Assembly: GCF_030406905.1 (NCBI RefSeq)
Contig: NZ_CP129137.1
Location: 6,975,501 to 7,039,500 of the forward strand
DNA: 64,000 nt
Direction: 5' to 3'
Origin: Streptomyces sp. HUAS CB01
Lineage (GTDB): Bacteria; Actinomycetota; Actinomycetes; Streptomycetales; Streptomycetaceae
The first letter of the stretch is position 1. The number at the start of each line of letters is the position of its first letter. Positions 8,987 through 17,233 of the stretch are shown piece after piece. Made by a program: the position numbers and the translations under genes. A model generated the notes under the pieces. That model did no database searches and was not told where the DNA came from. It saw only the letters and a list, made by a program, of their open reading frames with translations.

Positions 8987-8992
8987 GGGCGC

Positions 8993-9018
8993 CCGGCCGG
9001 CCGCATCCCCCCGGCCGG
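8993..9018 (+). terminator. Possible hairpin after the P450 gene
   Basis: CCGGCCGG at 8993-9000 and again at 9011-9018 (self-complementary) can pair around a 10-base loop. There is no T tract. Since the isonitrile synthase gene follows in the same direction 172 bases after the P450 stop, the hairpin may be an attenuator or mRNA stabiliser and not an end point. Confidence 0.35.
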
Positions 9019-9158
9019 CCCGTGCCGGACCGACCACCGGCCCGCCCCCGACCGGCCGGCCGGCGCTGACCGTCCCGCCCGACCGTCACCCGACCGAACC
9101 TCGCCCGCCCGCCGCGGTGCCCCGACGCCATGCCCGCGCACCCCTCACGGAGGCCCAT

Positions 9159-10109
9159 ATGCCGCTGACGACGGCACCGGACGCCCGCTCCACGCACGTT
9201 CTCAGTACCGCGGTCCTGAACCTGCTCCTCCCTCACCACCGCACGACGGAGGACACGTGCGCACCCGCCGGACGCTTTCCCCACCAACTGCGCCGGATCG
9301 GCGACTTCGTGCGCCGCGGTGAGCCCGTCGTCTTCACCCTCCCCGGTTTCCCCTGCAAGTCCCCCAACCGCGCCAAGGTCCTCGGTCACCTGCCCGACCA
9401 GGGGGAACGGCTCTCCCTGACCTTCCTCAACGACCTGTGCGCCAGGATCGGCGAGATCCACCCTCCCGGCGCCCGCGTCGTCATCTGCTCGGACGGCCAC
9501 GTCTTCGGCGACCTCGTCCGCGTCCCCGACCACCACATCGACGCCTACGCCGACGAACTGCGCGCCCTGGTCGCCGAACTGGGGCCGGACCACCTGTCCG
9601 TCTTCGACCTCAGGGACGTCCTCGGGGACCTGCCCCACTCGGCGAAACGGGACCGGGTGCACCAGCGTCACGCGCCCGCCCTGGACGCCCTGCGGGCCGA
9701 GGTCCGCGCCGGCGGCCAGGCCCTCGCGCTCTACCGCGGCGTCACCCGCTTCCTCCTCGACGACACCGCGGACTTCACCGGCACCCGCTCCGCCCTCCAG
9801 CGCGAGTGCCGGCGCCGCGCCTACGGCGTCATCCAGCGCAGCCGCGCCTGGGGCGCGCTCGTCGCCGAGCACCACCCCCGGTCGGTACGCCTCTCCATCC
9901 ACCCCCAGCCCGCCGGCGCGCCCAAGTTCGGCATCCGCCTCCTCGACGCCCCCGACGCGTGGACCACCCCGTGGCACTCGACGGCACTGCGAAGAGCGGA
10001 CGGCACCTGGAGCCTCCTGCCACGGGCGCAGGCCGCCGGCCTGGGACGGCTGGTCACCCGCGACGGCAGACCGAGCCACTTCGAGGAGTGGCCCGGCGGA
10101 CCGGCTTGA
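9159..10109 (+). CDS. Isonitrile (isocyanide) synthase, PvcA/Dit1 family
   Basis: A 316-residue protein of the DIT1/PvcA family, which converts an amino acid (usually Tyr or Trp) plus ribulose-5-phosphate into the corresponding alpha-isocyano acid. Family blocks are clear: LPGFPCKSPNRAKVLGHLPD near residue 60, the VVICSDGHVFGDLVRVPD block, YRGVTRFLLDD, AYGVIQRSRAWGALV and VRLSIHPQPAGAPKFGIRL. The ATG at 9159 has a well-placed GGAGG; an upstream in-frame GTG (9117) gives an unconvincing extension. Which amino acid is used cannot be read from sequence; Tyr is likely from the neighbouring P450. No PvcB-like Fe/2-oxoglutarate oxygenase accompanies it in the window. Confidence 0.9.
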   Translation: MPLTTAPDARSTHVLSTAVLNLLLPHHRTTEDTCAPAGRFPHQLRRIGDFVRRGEPVVFTLPGFPCKSPNRAKVLGHLPDQGERLSLTFLNDLCARIGEIHPPGARVVICSDGHVFGDLVRVPDHHIDAYADELRALVAELGPDHLSVFDLRDVLGDLPHSAKRDRVHQRHAPALDALRAEVRAGGQALALYRGVTRFLLDDTADFTGTRSALQRECRRRAYGVIQRSRAWGALVAEHHPRSVRLSIHPQPAGAPKFGIRLLDAPDAWTTPWHSTALRRADGTWSLLPRAQAAGLGRLVTRDGRPSHFEEWPGGPA

Positions 10110-10444
10110 CCGGCCGAACCGGTCCTTCGGCGGTCGGCCGTCGGCGGTTCACGGTCGGCGGTCATCGGCGGGAGTCCCTCGGGCCGGGGCCTCCGCCCCG
10201 TACCACGGCCGGAGCCGCAGGTACCTCTCCTTCACGACCGGCCCGAGGTGTGCCTCGGTCCCGTACCGCACACCGGCGGCGGCCTTTCCTCCCGACCCGT
10301 ACGCCCCGTCCTGCCCCGTTCGCCGTCGTCTCGGCGGTCATGTGCCGGACGCCCCTCGGTGCGGCTGCACGACCCGCGACGTTCTCCCGCTCCCTCCGAC
10401 CCCCGACCTGGGGGACGTCGACGCGAGTCCCCTCGTCCGGTCGG
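10110..10444. other. Intergenic region between convergent genes
   Basis: This 335-base stretch separates the isonitrile synthase from the convergently read sigma factor. Its left end (10110-10175) is a run of 'GGTCGGC'-type short repeats. Open frames across it have no recognisable protein features. No clear long-stem terminator was found. Confidence 0.5.
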
Positions 10445-11347
10445 TCATCCGTCGGCCAGCATGCGCGAGCGCAGTTTGGCCAGGGTGCCGGCCAGCAGCC
10501 GGGATACGTGCATCTGCGAGATGCCGAGCTCGGCACCTATCCGGGCCTGCGTCATCTCGCTTCCGAACCGGAGCTCGAGGATGGTGCGTTCGCGGTCGTC
10601 GAGTTCGGCCATGTGCGGAACCAGGGCACGGATGTCCTCCACGAGCTGCATGCCGGGGTCGTCGACGCCGATCCGGTCCGGGTGGGCGCGGCCGCCGGCC
10701 AGGGCGGCGTGCTCGTCGTCGCTGTCGGTGTTCGGGGTGTCGAGCGACCCGGCCCGGTATCCGGCGGCGGCCACCATGCCTTCGACGACCTCGTCCTTCG
10801 TGCGCCCGAGGTGCTCGGCGAGGTCCTCCACGCTGGGATCCCGGTCCAGTTCGGCGACGAGGTGCTCCCTGGCCCTGGCGAGTTCGACGCGCAGTTCCTG
10901 GAGACGGCGGGGCACGTGCACGGACCAGGAGGTGTCGCGGAAGTACCTCATGATCTCGCCCTGGACGTACGGGATGGCGAAGGAGGTGAAGGCGACCTCG
11001 CGGCTGAGGTCGAACCGGTCGATGGCCTTGATCAGCCCGACCGTACCGACCTGGACGATGTCCTCCATCTCCCCTTCCCCGCGGTTGCGGAACCGGTTGG
11101 CCACGAACCTGACCAGGGAGAGGTTCATCTCGATGAGGGTGTTGCGGACGTACTGGTGCTCCCGGGTGCCTTCCTCCAGCTCGCCGAGCCGCTCCAGGAA
11201 CAGCAGGGTCAGCTCACGGGCGTCCTCGGGGGAGATCTCGGTGGCACGGCCGACGGGAGGAAGTCCGGCGAGGCCGCTGCCCCTCCGACCGGGGCCCGGC
11301 GCTCCGGCGGGAGAGGCGGGATCCAGGTGGGTGGCGGGCGTCGTCAT
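10445..11347 (-). CDS. SigB/SigF/SigG-family RNA polymerase sigma factor
   Basis: A 300-residue alternative sigma factor. Region 2 (NLSLVRFVANRFRNRGEGEM, then DIVQVGTVGLIKAIDRFD and FTSFAIPYVQGEIMRYFRD), region 3 (VPRRLQELRVELARAREHLVA split at its helix) and region 4 (RERTILELRFGSEMTQARIGAELGISQMHVSRLL, in part) are complete and typical of the Gram-positive general stress/sporulation group. Start ATG at 11347 has RBS GAGGAG; the longer frame is rejected. An Asp/Gly stretch (TDSDDEHAALAGGRAHPD) is inserted between regions 3 and 4. Such factors are normally held by RsbW-type anti-sigma kinases and released through PP2C phosphatases; a phosphatase of that superfamily is divergently encoded next door. 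Confidence 0.93.
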   Translation of the reverse strand: MTTPATHLDPASPAGAPGPGRRGSGLAGLPPVGRATEISPEDARELTLLFLERLGELEEGTREHQYVRNTLIEMNLSLVRFVANRFRNRGEGEMEDIVQVGTVGLIKAIDRFDLSREVAFTSFAIPYVQGEIMRYFRDTSWSVHVPRRLQELRVELARAREHLVAELDRDPSVEDLAEHLGRTKDEVVEGMVAAAGYRAGSLDTPNTDSDDEHAALAGGRAHPDRIGVDDPGMQLVEDIRALVPHMAELDDRERTILELRFGSEMTQARIGAELGISQMHVSRLLAGTLAKLRSRMLADG

Positions 11348-11711
11348 GAGCGGGCACTCCTCCCCGAAAGGTACTGGGCTGGCTCCGGGCGCCTTCCCTG
11401 TCGATTGCCGCTCATGCATTGTTGTTCTGCGGCAAATGTTTGCGGGCCGGTGAACCGCCGTCCCGGGGCGGTGCGCGGCGGGACGGGCAGGCATCGACGG
11501 GCGGGCCTCCGTGCGCGGACCGACGACGGCGGGTGCGGTACGGGCGCCACGGCGTGCGGCCGGTCGCGGCCGACCCCTCGGCCGCGCCGTGCGAGGCGTA
11601 TCGTCCGGTTAGGGGTGATCTTCGGTGAGCCGTCGTGGCCGGCTGCCCGCGGCGTCCGCGGCCGTCCACCGGTAGCGGCGCTCAGCGCGTCGGCGGAAGC
11701 GAGGTGAGGGC
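11348..11711. other. Divergent promoter region between sigma factor and phosphatase
   Basis: These 364 bases lie between the two divergent start codons and must hold both promoters. A locally less GC-rich patch occurs at about 11410-11445 (CATTGTTGTTCTGCGGCAAATGT-like, partly shown). I could not match a confident -10/-35 pair or a SigB-type promoter by eye. No small gene is supported. Confidence 0.45.
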
Positions 11712-13859
11712 ATGCACGGGTCCGGCGACCCCACGGCCGCCCCCGCTCCGGGGGAGGGCCTCGACGCGGTGCTGGCCGAGCTCGTGCGGGGGACCGGTGC
11801 CTCGGTGGGCCTCGCCTACGTCCTGCCGCCGGGGGAGCGCGTCCTGCGGATCGCCGTGGTCTCGGGGGTGGTGCCCAAGATCGCCGCTCCATGGGCGCGG
11901 ATCTCGCTGGACGACCCCATTCCGGTGGCGGACGCGGTACGGGAGCGGCGTCTGGTGTGGCTGGCCAGCCAGGAGGAGGTCGCGCGGCGCTACCCGCGGC
12001 TGGGCGTCGTCCTGCCGTACGACTTCATGCTGGCCGCGGCGCCGTTCGCCCACGAGGCACGGGTGTGGGGAGGTGTGGTGCTGCTGTGGCCGACCTGGCA
12101 CCCACCCGCGCTGAGCGCGCGCGAGCGCGAGGCCGTCGACGCCGGCTGCCGGCGCGCTGGGGTGCTGCTGCACGAGGCCGCGCGGCGCGGCGACCGCCTG
12201 CCGGCCGGTGACGAGCCGAGGGTCCTGCTGCCGCCGCGTCCGTCCGAGCCCGATCCGGAGGAGGCGCGGGCCGCTCTCGACTTCGCCCAGCGCATCCCCG
12301 TGGGCTGCTGCGCCCTGGACATGGACGGCCGGATCACGTTCATCAACACCGCGGCGGCCGACCTGGTCGGCGCGGGCGGCGCGTCCCTGCGCGGCGCCCG
12401 GCCGTGGGAGGCGCTGCTCTGGATGAACGACCCCGTGTTCGAGGACCACTACCGGGCCGCGGTCGTCACCCGCCGGCCCACGTCGTTCACCGCGCTGAGG
12501 CCCCCCGACCGCTGGCTGTCGTTCCGTCTCTACCCGGACGACCGCGGCATCAGCGTCCAGATCGCGCCGCTGACCGGCGTACCCGGCCAGGACGACGAGG
12601 AGCCGGAGCGGCTGCCCTCGGTCGGGCCCGGCGGGGCCGGCGCGCTGTACCACCTGATGCACCTGGCGGCCGCCCTCACGGAGACCGCCGGGGTGAGCGA
12701 CGTCGTCGAGGCCGTCGCCGACCAGCTCGTCCCCGCCTTCGGTCCCCGGGGCCTGGTCATGATGACCATGGATGAGGGACGTCTGAGGATCATCGGCCAC
12801 CGCGGCTACAGCAGCGAGTTCATGGACCGCGTGGACGGCTCACCGCTGACCGCGCAGACACCGAACGTGCACGCGCTGACGGCCGGTGTCCCGAGCTTCT
12901 TCGGCTCGTTCGCCGAGCTCGAGAGCGCCTACCCCGGTGCCGTCCGCTACGAGAAGAGGGACGCCTGGGCCTTCCTTCCCCTGATCGCCTCCGGCCGCCC
13001 GGTGGGCTCGCTCGTGCTGTCGTACGACCAGCCCCGTTCCTTCCCGCCTGCCGAACGCGCCACCCTGACCTCGCTGGCCGGGCTGATCGCCCAGGCCCTG
13101 GACCGCGCCCGGCTGTACGACAGCACGCAGCAGCTCGCCCACACCCTGCAGACGGCACTGCTGCCCCACTCCCTTCCGAGCGTGCCCGGCCTGGACGTGG
13201 CCGCCCGGTACCTCCCGGCGGGGCACGGCGTGGAGATCGGCGGCGACTTCTACGACCTGATCCGCTGCGACGCCACCACCGCCGCCGCGACGATCGGCGA
13301 CGTCCAGGGCCACAACATCCAGGCCGCCGCCCTCATGGGACAGGTCCGCACCGCCGTCCACGCCCACGCGACCGCCGGGACACCTCCCTCGGACGTGCTC
13401 GCCCGTACCAACCGACTGCTGGCCGACCTGGAGCCGGGCCTGTTCACCAGCTGTCTGTACGCGCATCTCGACCTGGCCGGGCACCGGGCCCGCATCGCCA
13501 CCGCCGGGCACCCACCGCCCCTGGTCCTGCACCCGGACGGCCGTACCGAGGCCGTCGAGGTGCCCCCGGGGCTCCTTCTCGGCATCGACCCGGACGCCCT
13601 CTACAGCACGGTCGAGATCCCCTTCCCGCCCGGCACCGTGCTCCTCCTCCACACCGACGGCCTCGTCGAGACGGCCGGTACCGACATCGACGAGGCCACC
13701 GCGGCGATCCGCGCGTGTCTGACCCAGGGCCGGGACCGCACCGCGGACGACCTGGCCGACATCCTCGTCCGCCACGCCACCCGAGCCGCGACGCGCAACG
13801 ACGACATCGCCCTCCTGCTCATCCGTCACGAAGCAGGAGGGCGGGAGCCGCGGCCGTGA
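11712..13859 (+). CDS. GAF-PAS-GAF-PP2C serine phosphatase (RsbU/SpoIIE type)
   Basis: A 715-residue soluble signalling phosphatase. Order of domains: N-terminal GAF (about 15-165), a PAS-like domain (about 195-290, IPVGCCALDMDGRITFINTA), a second GAF (about 315-470) and a C-terminal PP2C/SpoIIE phosphatase (about 485-710). The phosphatase has metal-binding signatures VEIGGDFYDLI, IGDVQGHNIQAA, TAGHPPPLVLHPDG, LLLHTDGLVE and the final NDDIALLLIRH. In this family the phosphatase dephosphorylates STAS anti-anti-sigma factors, freeing stress sigma factors. Divergence from a SigB/F-type sigma gene supports that role. No anti-sigma or anti-anti-sigma gene is adjacent, so its target is unproven. 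Confidence 0.92.
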   Translation: MHGSGDPTAAPAPGEGLDAVLAELVRGTGASVGLAYVLPPGERVLRIAVVSGVVPKIAAPWARISLDDPIPVADAVRERRLVWLASQEEVARRYPRLGVVLPYDFMLAAAPFAHEARVWGGVVLLWPTWHPPALSAREREAVDAGCRRAGVLLHEAARRGDRLPAGDEPRVLLPPRPSEPDPEEARAALDFAQRIPVGCCALDMDGRITFINTAAADLVGAGGASLRGARPWEALLWMNDPVFEDHYRAAVVTRRPTSFTALRPPDRWLSFRLYPDDRGISVQIAPLTGVPGQDDEEPERLPSVGPGGAGALYHLMHLAAALTETAGVSDVVEAVADQLVPAFGPRGLVMMTMDEGRLRIIGHRGYSSEFMDRVDGSPLTAQTPNVHALTAGVPSFFGSFAELESAYPGAVRYEKRDAWAFLPLIASGRPVGSLVLSYDQPRSFPPAERATLTSLAGLIAQALDRARLYDSTQQLAHTLQTALLPHSLPSVPGLDVAARYLPAGHGVEIGGDFYDLIRCDATTAAATIGDVQGHNIQAAALMGQVRTAVHAHATAGTPPSDVLARTNRLLADLEPGLFTSCLYAHLDLAGHRARIATAGHPPPLVLHPDGRTEAVEVPPGLLLGIDPDALYSTVEIPFPPGTVLLLHTDGLVETAGTDIDEATAAIRACLTQGRDRTADDLADILVRHATRAATRNDDIALLLIRHEAGGREPRP

Positions 13860-13884
13860 GCACGGGGCGGGGGAGCGGTACGGC

Positions 13885-13908
13885 CGCTCGCCGCCGGGGC
13901 GGCGAGCG
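13885..13908. terminator. Bidirectional terminator hairpin
   Basis: CGCTCGCCGCC (13885-13895) is followed after two bases by its exact complement GGCGGCGAGCG (13898-13908). It lies between the stop codons of the convergent phosphatase and MFS genes. Confidence 0.65.
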
Positions 13909-13936
13909 AGGGCCGCCGCCGACGGACGCGCCCCGG

Positions 13937-15325
13937 TCAGGAGTTGAGCTCCTCCAGCGTCTTGCCCTTCGTCTCGACCGCGAAGCAGGCGATCACCGTG
14001 CCCACCGCCGCCACGACCGCGAACTGGGCGAAGACCAGGGTCAGACTGCCGCCGGCGCCGAGGATCGCGCCGACGACGACCGGGCCGAGGATGACGCCCA
14101 GCCGGTTCCACAGCCCGCCGAAGGCCGCTCCCTTGGCCCGGTTCCGGGTCGGGTAGAGCTCGGGGGAGTAGAGGTAGAGCCCGCAGTTGATCGCGTACAC
14201 GAAGAACGTCGTGCAGGAGGCGAAGAGCGCCACCTGGCCGCCGGACGCGGCTCCGGTCAGGGCCGGCGTGAGCAGGGCGAGCGCGCTGCCGCCGAGCGCG
14301 GTCACCAGCGCCGGGCGGCGGCCGACCCGGTCGATCACCAGGGCGACGATCAGGGTGCCGAGGAGCCCGGTGACATTGCTGAGCAGGGTGTAGGCGAGGG
14401 CGGAGGACAGGTCGAGGCCGAAGTTCTTGGTGTAGAGCGACGGCAGCCAGACGGAGATGCCGTGGTTGACGTAGTACGCGACGAACCACAGGGCCGAGAC
14501 GACCGTCGTACGCCTCAGATACCGGCCGGTGAACAGTTCCCGCAGCCGTCCCCGCGTGTCCCGCTCGTCCCCGGCCTCCGCCGTCACCTCCGCCTTCGCG
14601 GCGTCGGGTTCGGGCAGAGGGGCCCGGGTGGAGCGGGCGACCTCCGCCTCGATCGCCGCGATGACCCGTTCGGCCTCCTCCGTCCGCCCGCGAGCCAGCA
14701 GCCAGCGCGGTGACTCGGCGACGTGGCGGGGCAGCACGGCCGCGATCAGCACGGGCAACGCGCCGATCAGGAACATCGCGCGCCAGCCGAGGTTGGGCAC
14801 GACCCACACGGCGACCAGGGTGGCGGCCGCGAGTCCGGCGGGGAAGATCATCTCGTACAGCAGGACGAACCGGCCCCGTTTGTCCGACCGTGCGATCTCG
14901 TTGATGTAGGTGGCGGCCACCGGGACGACCCCGCCGATGCCCAGTCCCTGGGCGAAGCGGAAGAGCGCGAAGAGCTCGATGCCCGTGGAGAGGGCGACGG
15001 CGAGGCCGGCGAGCGCGGTGACGGCGACGCCGATCGCCACCGTCCGCACCCGGCCGATGACGTCGCCCATCCATCCGGCGGCCAGCGCCCCGAGGAGCAT
15101 GCCGACGGAACCGGCGGTCACGGCGAAGGTGGCCTGCCCGGTCGTCAGATGCCATTCCTTCATGAGGACGGGGAGTGCGGAGGCGGCCAGCAACTGGTCG
15201 AACGCCTCGAAGAAGGTGACGGTGCCTATCAGGAAGCGGACCTTGACATGCCAGCGGGAGTGCGGCAGACGTTCGAGTCGTGCCGCTATGGACCCCACGG
15301 CGGGCCGGCCGGCCACAGTCGTCAT
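13937..15325 (-). CDS. MFS transporter, sugar porter/aromatic acid symporter-like
   Basis: A 462-residue 12-helix facilitator. It has the sugar-porter-like signatures GWMGDVIGRVRT after helix 2, FRFAQGLGIGGVVPVAATYINEI (in part) in helix 4, the AESPRWLLARGRTEEAE loop before the central cytoplasmic region, VIDRVGRRPAL in the second half and the closing ETKGKTLEEL. The N-terminus (FFEAFDQLLAAS) resembles proton:organic-acid symporters of the AAHS group. A MarR regulator is encoded 66 bases upstream on the same strand, which suggests local control by an aromatic ligand; the substrate is unknown. Confidence 0.88.
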   Translation of the reverse strand: MTTVAGRPAVGSIAARLERLPHSRWHVKVRFLIGTVTFFEAFDQLLAASALPVLMKEWHLTTGQATFAVTAGSVGMLLGALAAGWMGDVIGRVRTVAIGVAVTALAGLAVALSTGIELFALFRFAQGLGIGGVVPVAATYINEIARSDKRGRFVLLYEMIFPAGLAAATLVAVWVVPNLGWRAMFLIGALPVLIAAVLPRHVAESPRWLLARGRTEEAERVIAAIEAEVARSTRAPLPEPDAAKAEVTAEAGDERDTRGRLRELFTGRYLRRTTVVSALWFVAYYVNHGISVWLPSLYTKNFGLDLSSALAYTLLSNVTGLLGTLIVALVIDRVGRRPALVTALGGSALALLTPALTGAASGGQVALFASCTTFFVYAINCGLYLYSPELYPTRNRAKGAAFGGLWNRLGVILGPVVVGAILGAGGSLTLVFAQFAVVAAVGTVIACFAVETKGKTLEELNS

Positions 15326-15391
15326 GAACGGTTCCTTCCGCGAACGGGGAGTTGCGGCGATCGACGAGTGCGGCCCGCCGCGGCCGTCACG

Positions 15392-15922
15392 CTAGAGGGC
15401 GTCCGCGTCCGACGCGAGGATCGAGTGTTCCAGCTTGCGCAGCAGTCGCGCCAACTGGCGGCACTCGGAGGGGGACAGCTCGCCGAGCATCCGGCGCTCG
15501 TTGTCGAGATGTTCGGCGAACACCTCGTCCACCGTGGCGAGTCCCGCGTCGGTCAGCCGCGAGTAGACGATCCGCCGGTCGTCACGGTCGCGCTCGCGCA
15601 CGATCAGTCCGTCCTTCTCGAGCCGGTCGATGCGCAGCGTCACACCCGCCGACGAGACGAGGCCGGAGTCGGCGAGCTGCCCCGCCGTCAGCCGGTACGG
15701 CTTGCCCGACCGGCGCAGCGCGGTCAGGACGTCGAAGCCCGCCACGGAAAGGCCGTGCTGCTCGATGGACGCGGTCAGTCGGGTGCTGTAGCGCAGGAAC
15801 GAACGGTGCAGCCGGGCCAGGACCTCCAGCGGTGCGGTGTCCAGCTCGGGCCGTTCCCGCGCCCAGTCCTCGATGACCGCGGCCACGGCGTCATGGCCGG
15901 CCGTCGCCCTGCGTCTCGCCAT
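15392..15922 (-). CDS. MarR family transcriptional regulator
   Basis: A 176-residue winged-helix dimer-forming regulator. The DNA-binding region is visible as AGQLADSGLVSSAGVTLRID (recognition helix) followed by the wing DRDDRRIVYSRLTDAG. The C-terminal helix ends with a Ser/Asp tail. Start ATG has a GAGGGGA ribosome site. It is read in the same direction as the MFS transporter downstream, which it probably controls together with itself. The phenolic ligand typical of the family is an inference only. Confidence 0.9.
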   Translation of the reverse strand: MARRRATAGHDAVAAVIEDWARERPELDTAPLEVLARLHRSFLRYSTRLTASIEQHGLSVAGFDVLTALRRSGKPYRLTAGQLADSGLVSSAGVTLRIDRLEKDGLIVRERDRDDRRIVYSRLTDAGLATVDEVFAEHLDNERRMLGELSPSECRQLARLLRKLEHSILASDADAL

Positions 15923-16101
15923 CCCGTCCCCTCACAAGACACGTCTCACGCCCCTGAGAATCCTATCCCTGAAGGGTTGACGGTCGTCTCTGACGGTGCG
16001 GCACCCTGGGCCTGGGCGAGGAAGGGCCCAGTCGGCCGGAGCCCCGTCCGTCCTCACCCGGCGCTGAACGACACGCCCATCGCACACGGCCGGGGCCGCG
16101 T

Positions 16102-16755
16102 TCAGAGCCTGACGATCCCTTCGCAGAGGACGAGCACACCGATGGCGGCGATCACCACCGCCATCACCCCGGCGGCCCGGTTCTCCAGCCACCGTCTGAC
16201 CCGGATCAGGGGGACGAGGACGCGGTCGCCCATCAGCACATGGAGCACCACGGGCAGGGCCACGGTGCTGGCCGCGCACACCGTGAACAACGCGAGGGCC
16301 GTCACACCGCCCGCGGTGGCCGGGTCGGCCGCTCCGACCGCGAGGCCGGCGGCGGCGGAGAGCAGCAGGATCTTCGGGTTGGCCAGCGACAGGAGCAGTC
16401 CGAGCCGGAACGCCCGCGACGGGCTCGCATCGCTCAGGAGCCGCATCCAGCCCGGCGCCGGCCTGCCGTGCCTGGTCAGCCACTGACGGAGCCCGAAGAG
16501 GATCAGGAGCGACCCGAGGACCACCCTGGCCCAGGCGACCCAGGCGTGTCCCTCCGCGGGCCGCTGGACGACGGAGGCCAGCGCGGCGCACGCACCCGCG
16601 GGTACGACGATCCCGATGACCCAGCCGGCCAGGAAGGCGCTGCTGGTGGCCAGGGGCCGCGGGGTGAACTGCATGAAGAGGGCGGGGATGAGGGTGAACG
16701 GCGACACGGCGATCACCAGCGCGAAGAACACGACCTCACCGAACGCCACAGGCAC
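16102..16755 (-). CDS. GAP/LysE-like integral membrane protein
   Basis: A 217-residue protein with about six hydrophobic segments. It opens with FFALVIAVSPFTLIPALF and contains LLLSLANPKILLLSAAAG, features of the GAP (Sap) family related to LysE-type exporters. Mycobacterial relatives take part in glycolipid transport; the role here is unknown. GTG start. The upstream 179 bases up to the marR start hold that gene's promoter and no further gene. Confidence 0.8.
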   Translation of the reverse strand: MPVAFGEVVFFALVIAVSPFTLIPALFMQFTPRPLATSSAFLAGWVIGIVVPAGACAALASVVQRPAEGHAWVAWARVVLGSLLILFGLRQWLTRHGRPAPGWMRLLSDASPSRAFRLGLLLSLANPKILLLSAAAGLAVGAADPATAGGVTALALFTVCAASTVALPVVLHVLMGDRVLVPLIRVRRWLENRAAGVMAVVIAAIGVLVLCEGIVRL

Positions 16756-17233
16756 CGCCTTCTGCCGCCTTCGTCGTACGCGCGCACGAACAACCGCCTC
16801 GTCGTGCGCGGGTGACCGCCCGTCCGGGCCGGAAGCCCGCGTTCACCACGGGGCTTTCCCGAGAATGTCACACGGTGCGGTGGATCCGGCGGCAGCGACC
16901 GTCCGCGGATGTCCCGGCGCGCCCCGGTGCGCCCGACGCCCCGTGCCCCGCCGAGTGAGCGGTCCGCTCCCTGCCCGTCGGGCCGCCGGACGCCGTCCGT
17001 GTCCCGAGTGAGCCGGTCCGCTCCCTGCCCGTCGGGCGCGCCGGACGCCGCCCGTGTCCCGAGTGAGCCGGTCCGGTCCCCGGCCGGCGGGGCGCCCGAC
17101 GCAGAGTGAGCCGGTCAGGGGACGTCCCGCGCGGGTCCGGCCGAGGGAGGGCCGAACGGCCCTCCCTCCCGGTCAGAATGCCGGACGGCCCGAGGACGTG
17201 CGGGAGCGGCTGCGAAGCGGAAGGAGAGGCGGC
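16756..17233. repeat. Intergenic region with three to four ~54-bp tandem repeats
   Basis: This gap between divergent genes carries repeats at about 16953-17110. A GAGTGAGC(CGG) core occurs at 16953, 17006, 17061 and 17104, with 53-, 55- and 43-base spacing. Between cores runs a conserved 'GGTCCGCTCCCTGCCCGTCGGGC' type segment that drifts in the last copy. A run of perfect and near-perfect GGGAGGG/CCCTCCC arms at about 17144-17170 could form a hairpin in front of the P450 gene. No gene is supported. Confidence 0.7.

Noticed and set aside
5621..9037. Very long minus-strand ORF (1138 residues) opposite asnB, P450 and flanks
   Set aside because: It is a shadow of strongly coding plus-strand genes with clear motifs; its translation is Gly/Val/Glu-rich without any domain.
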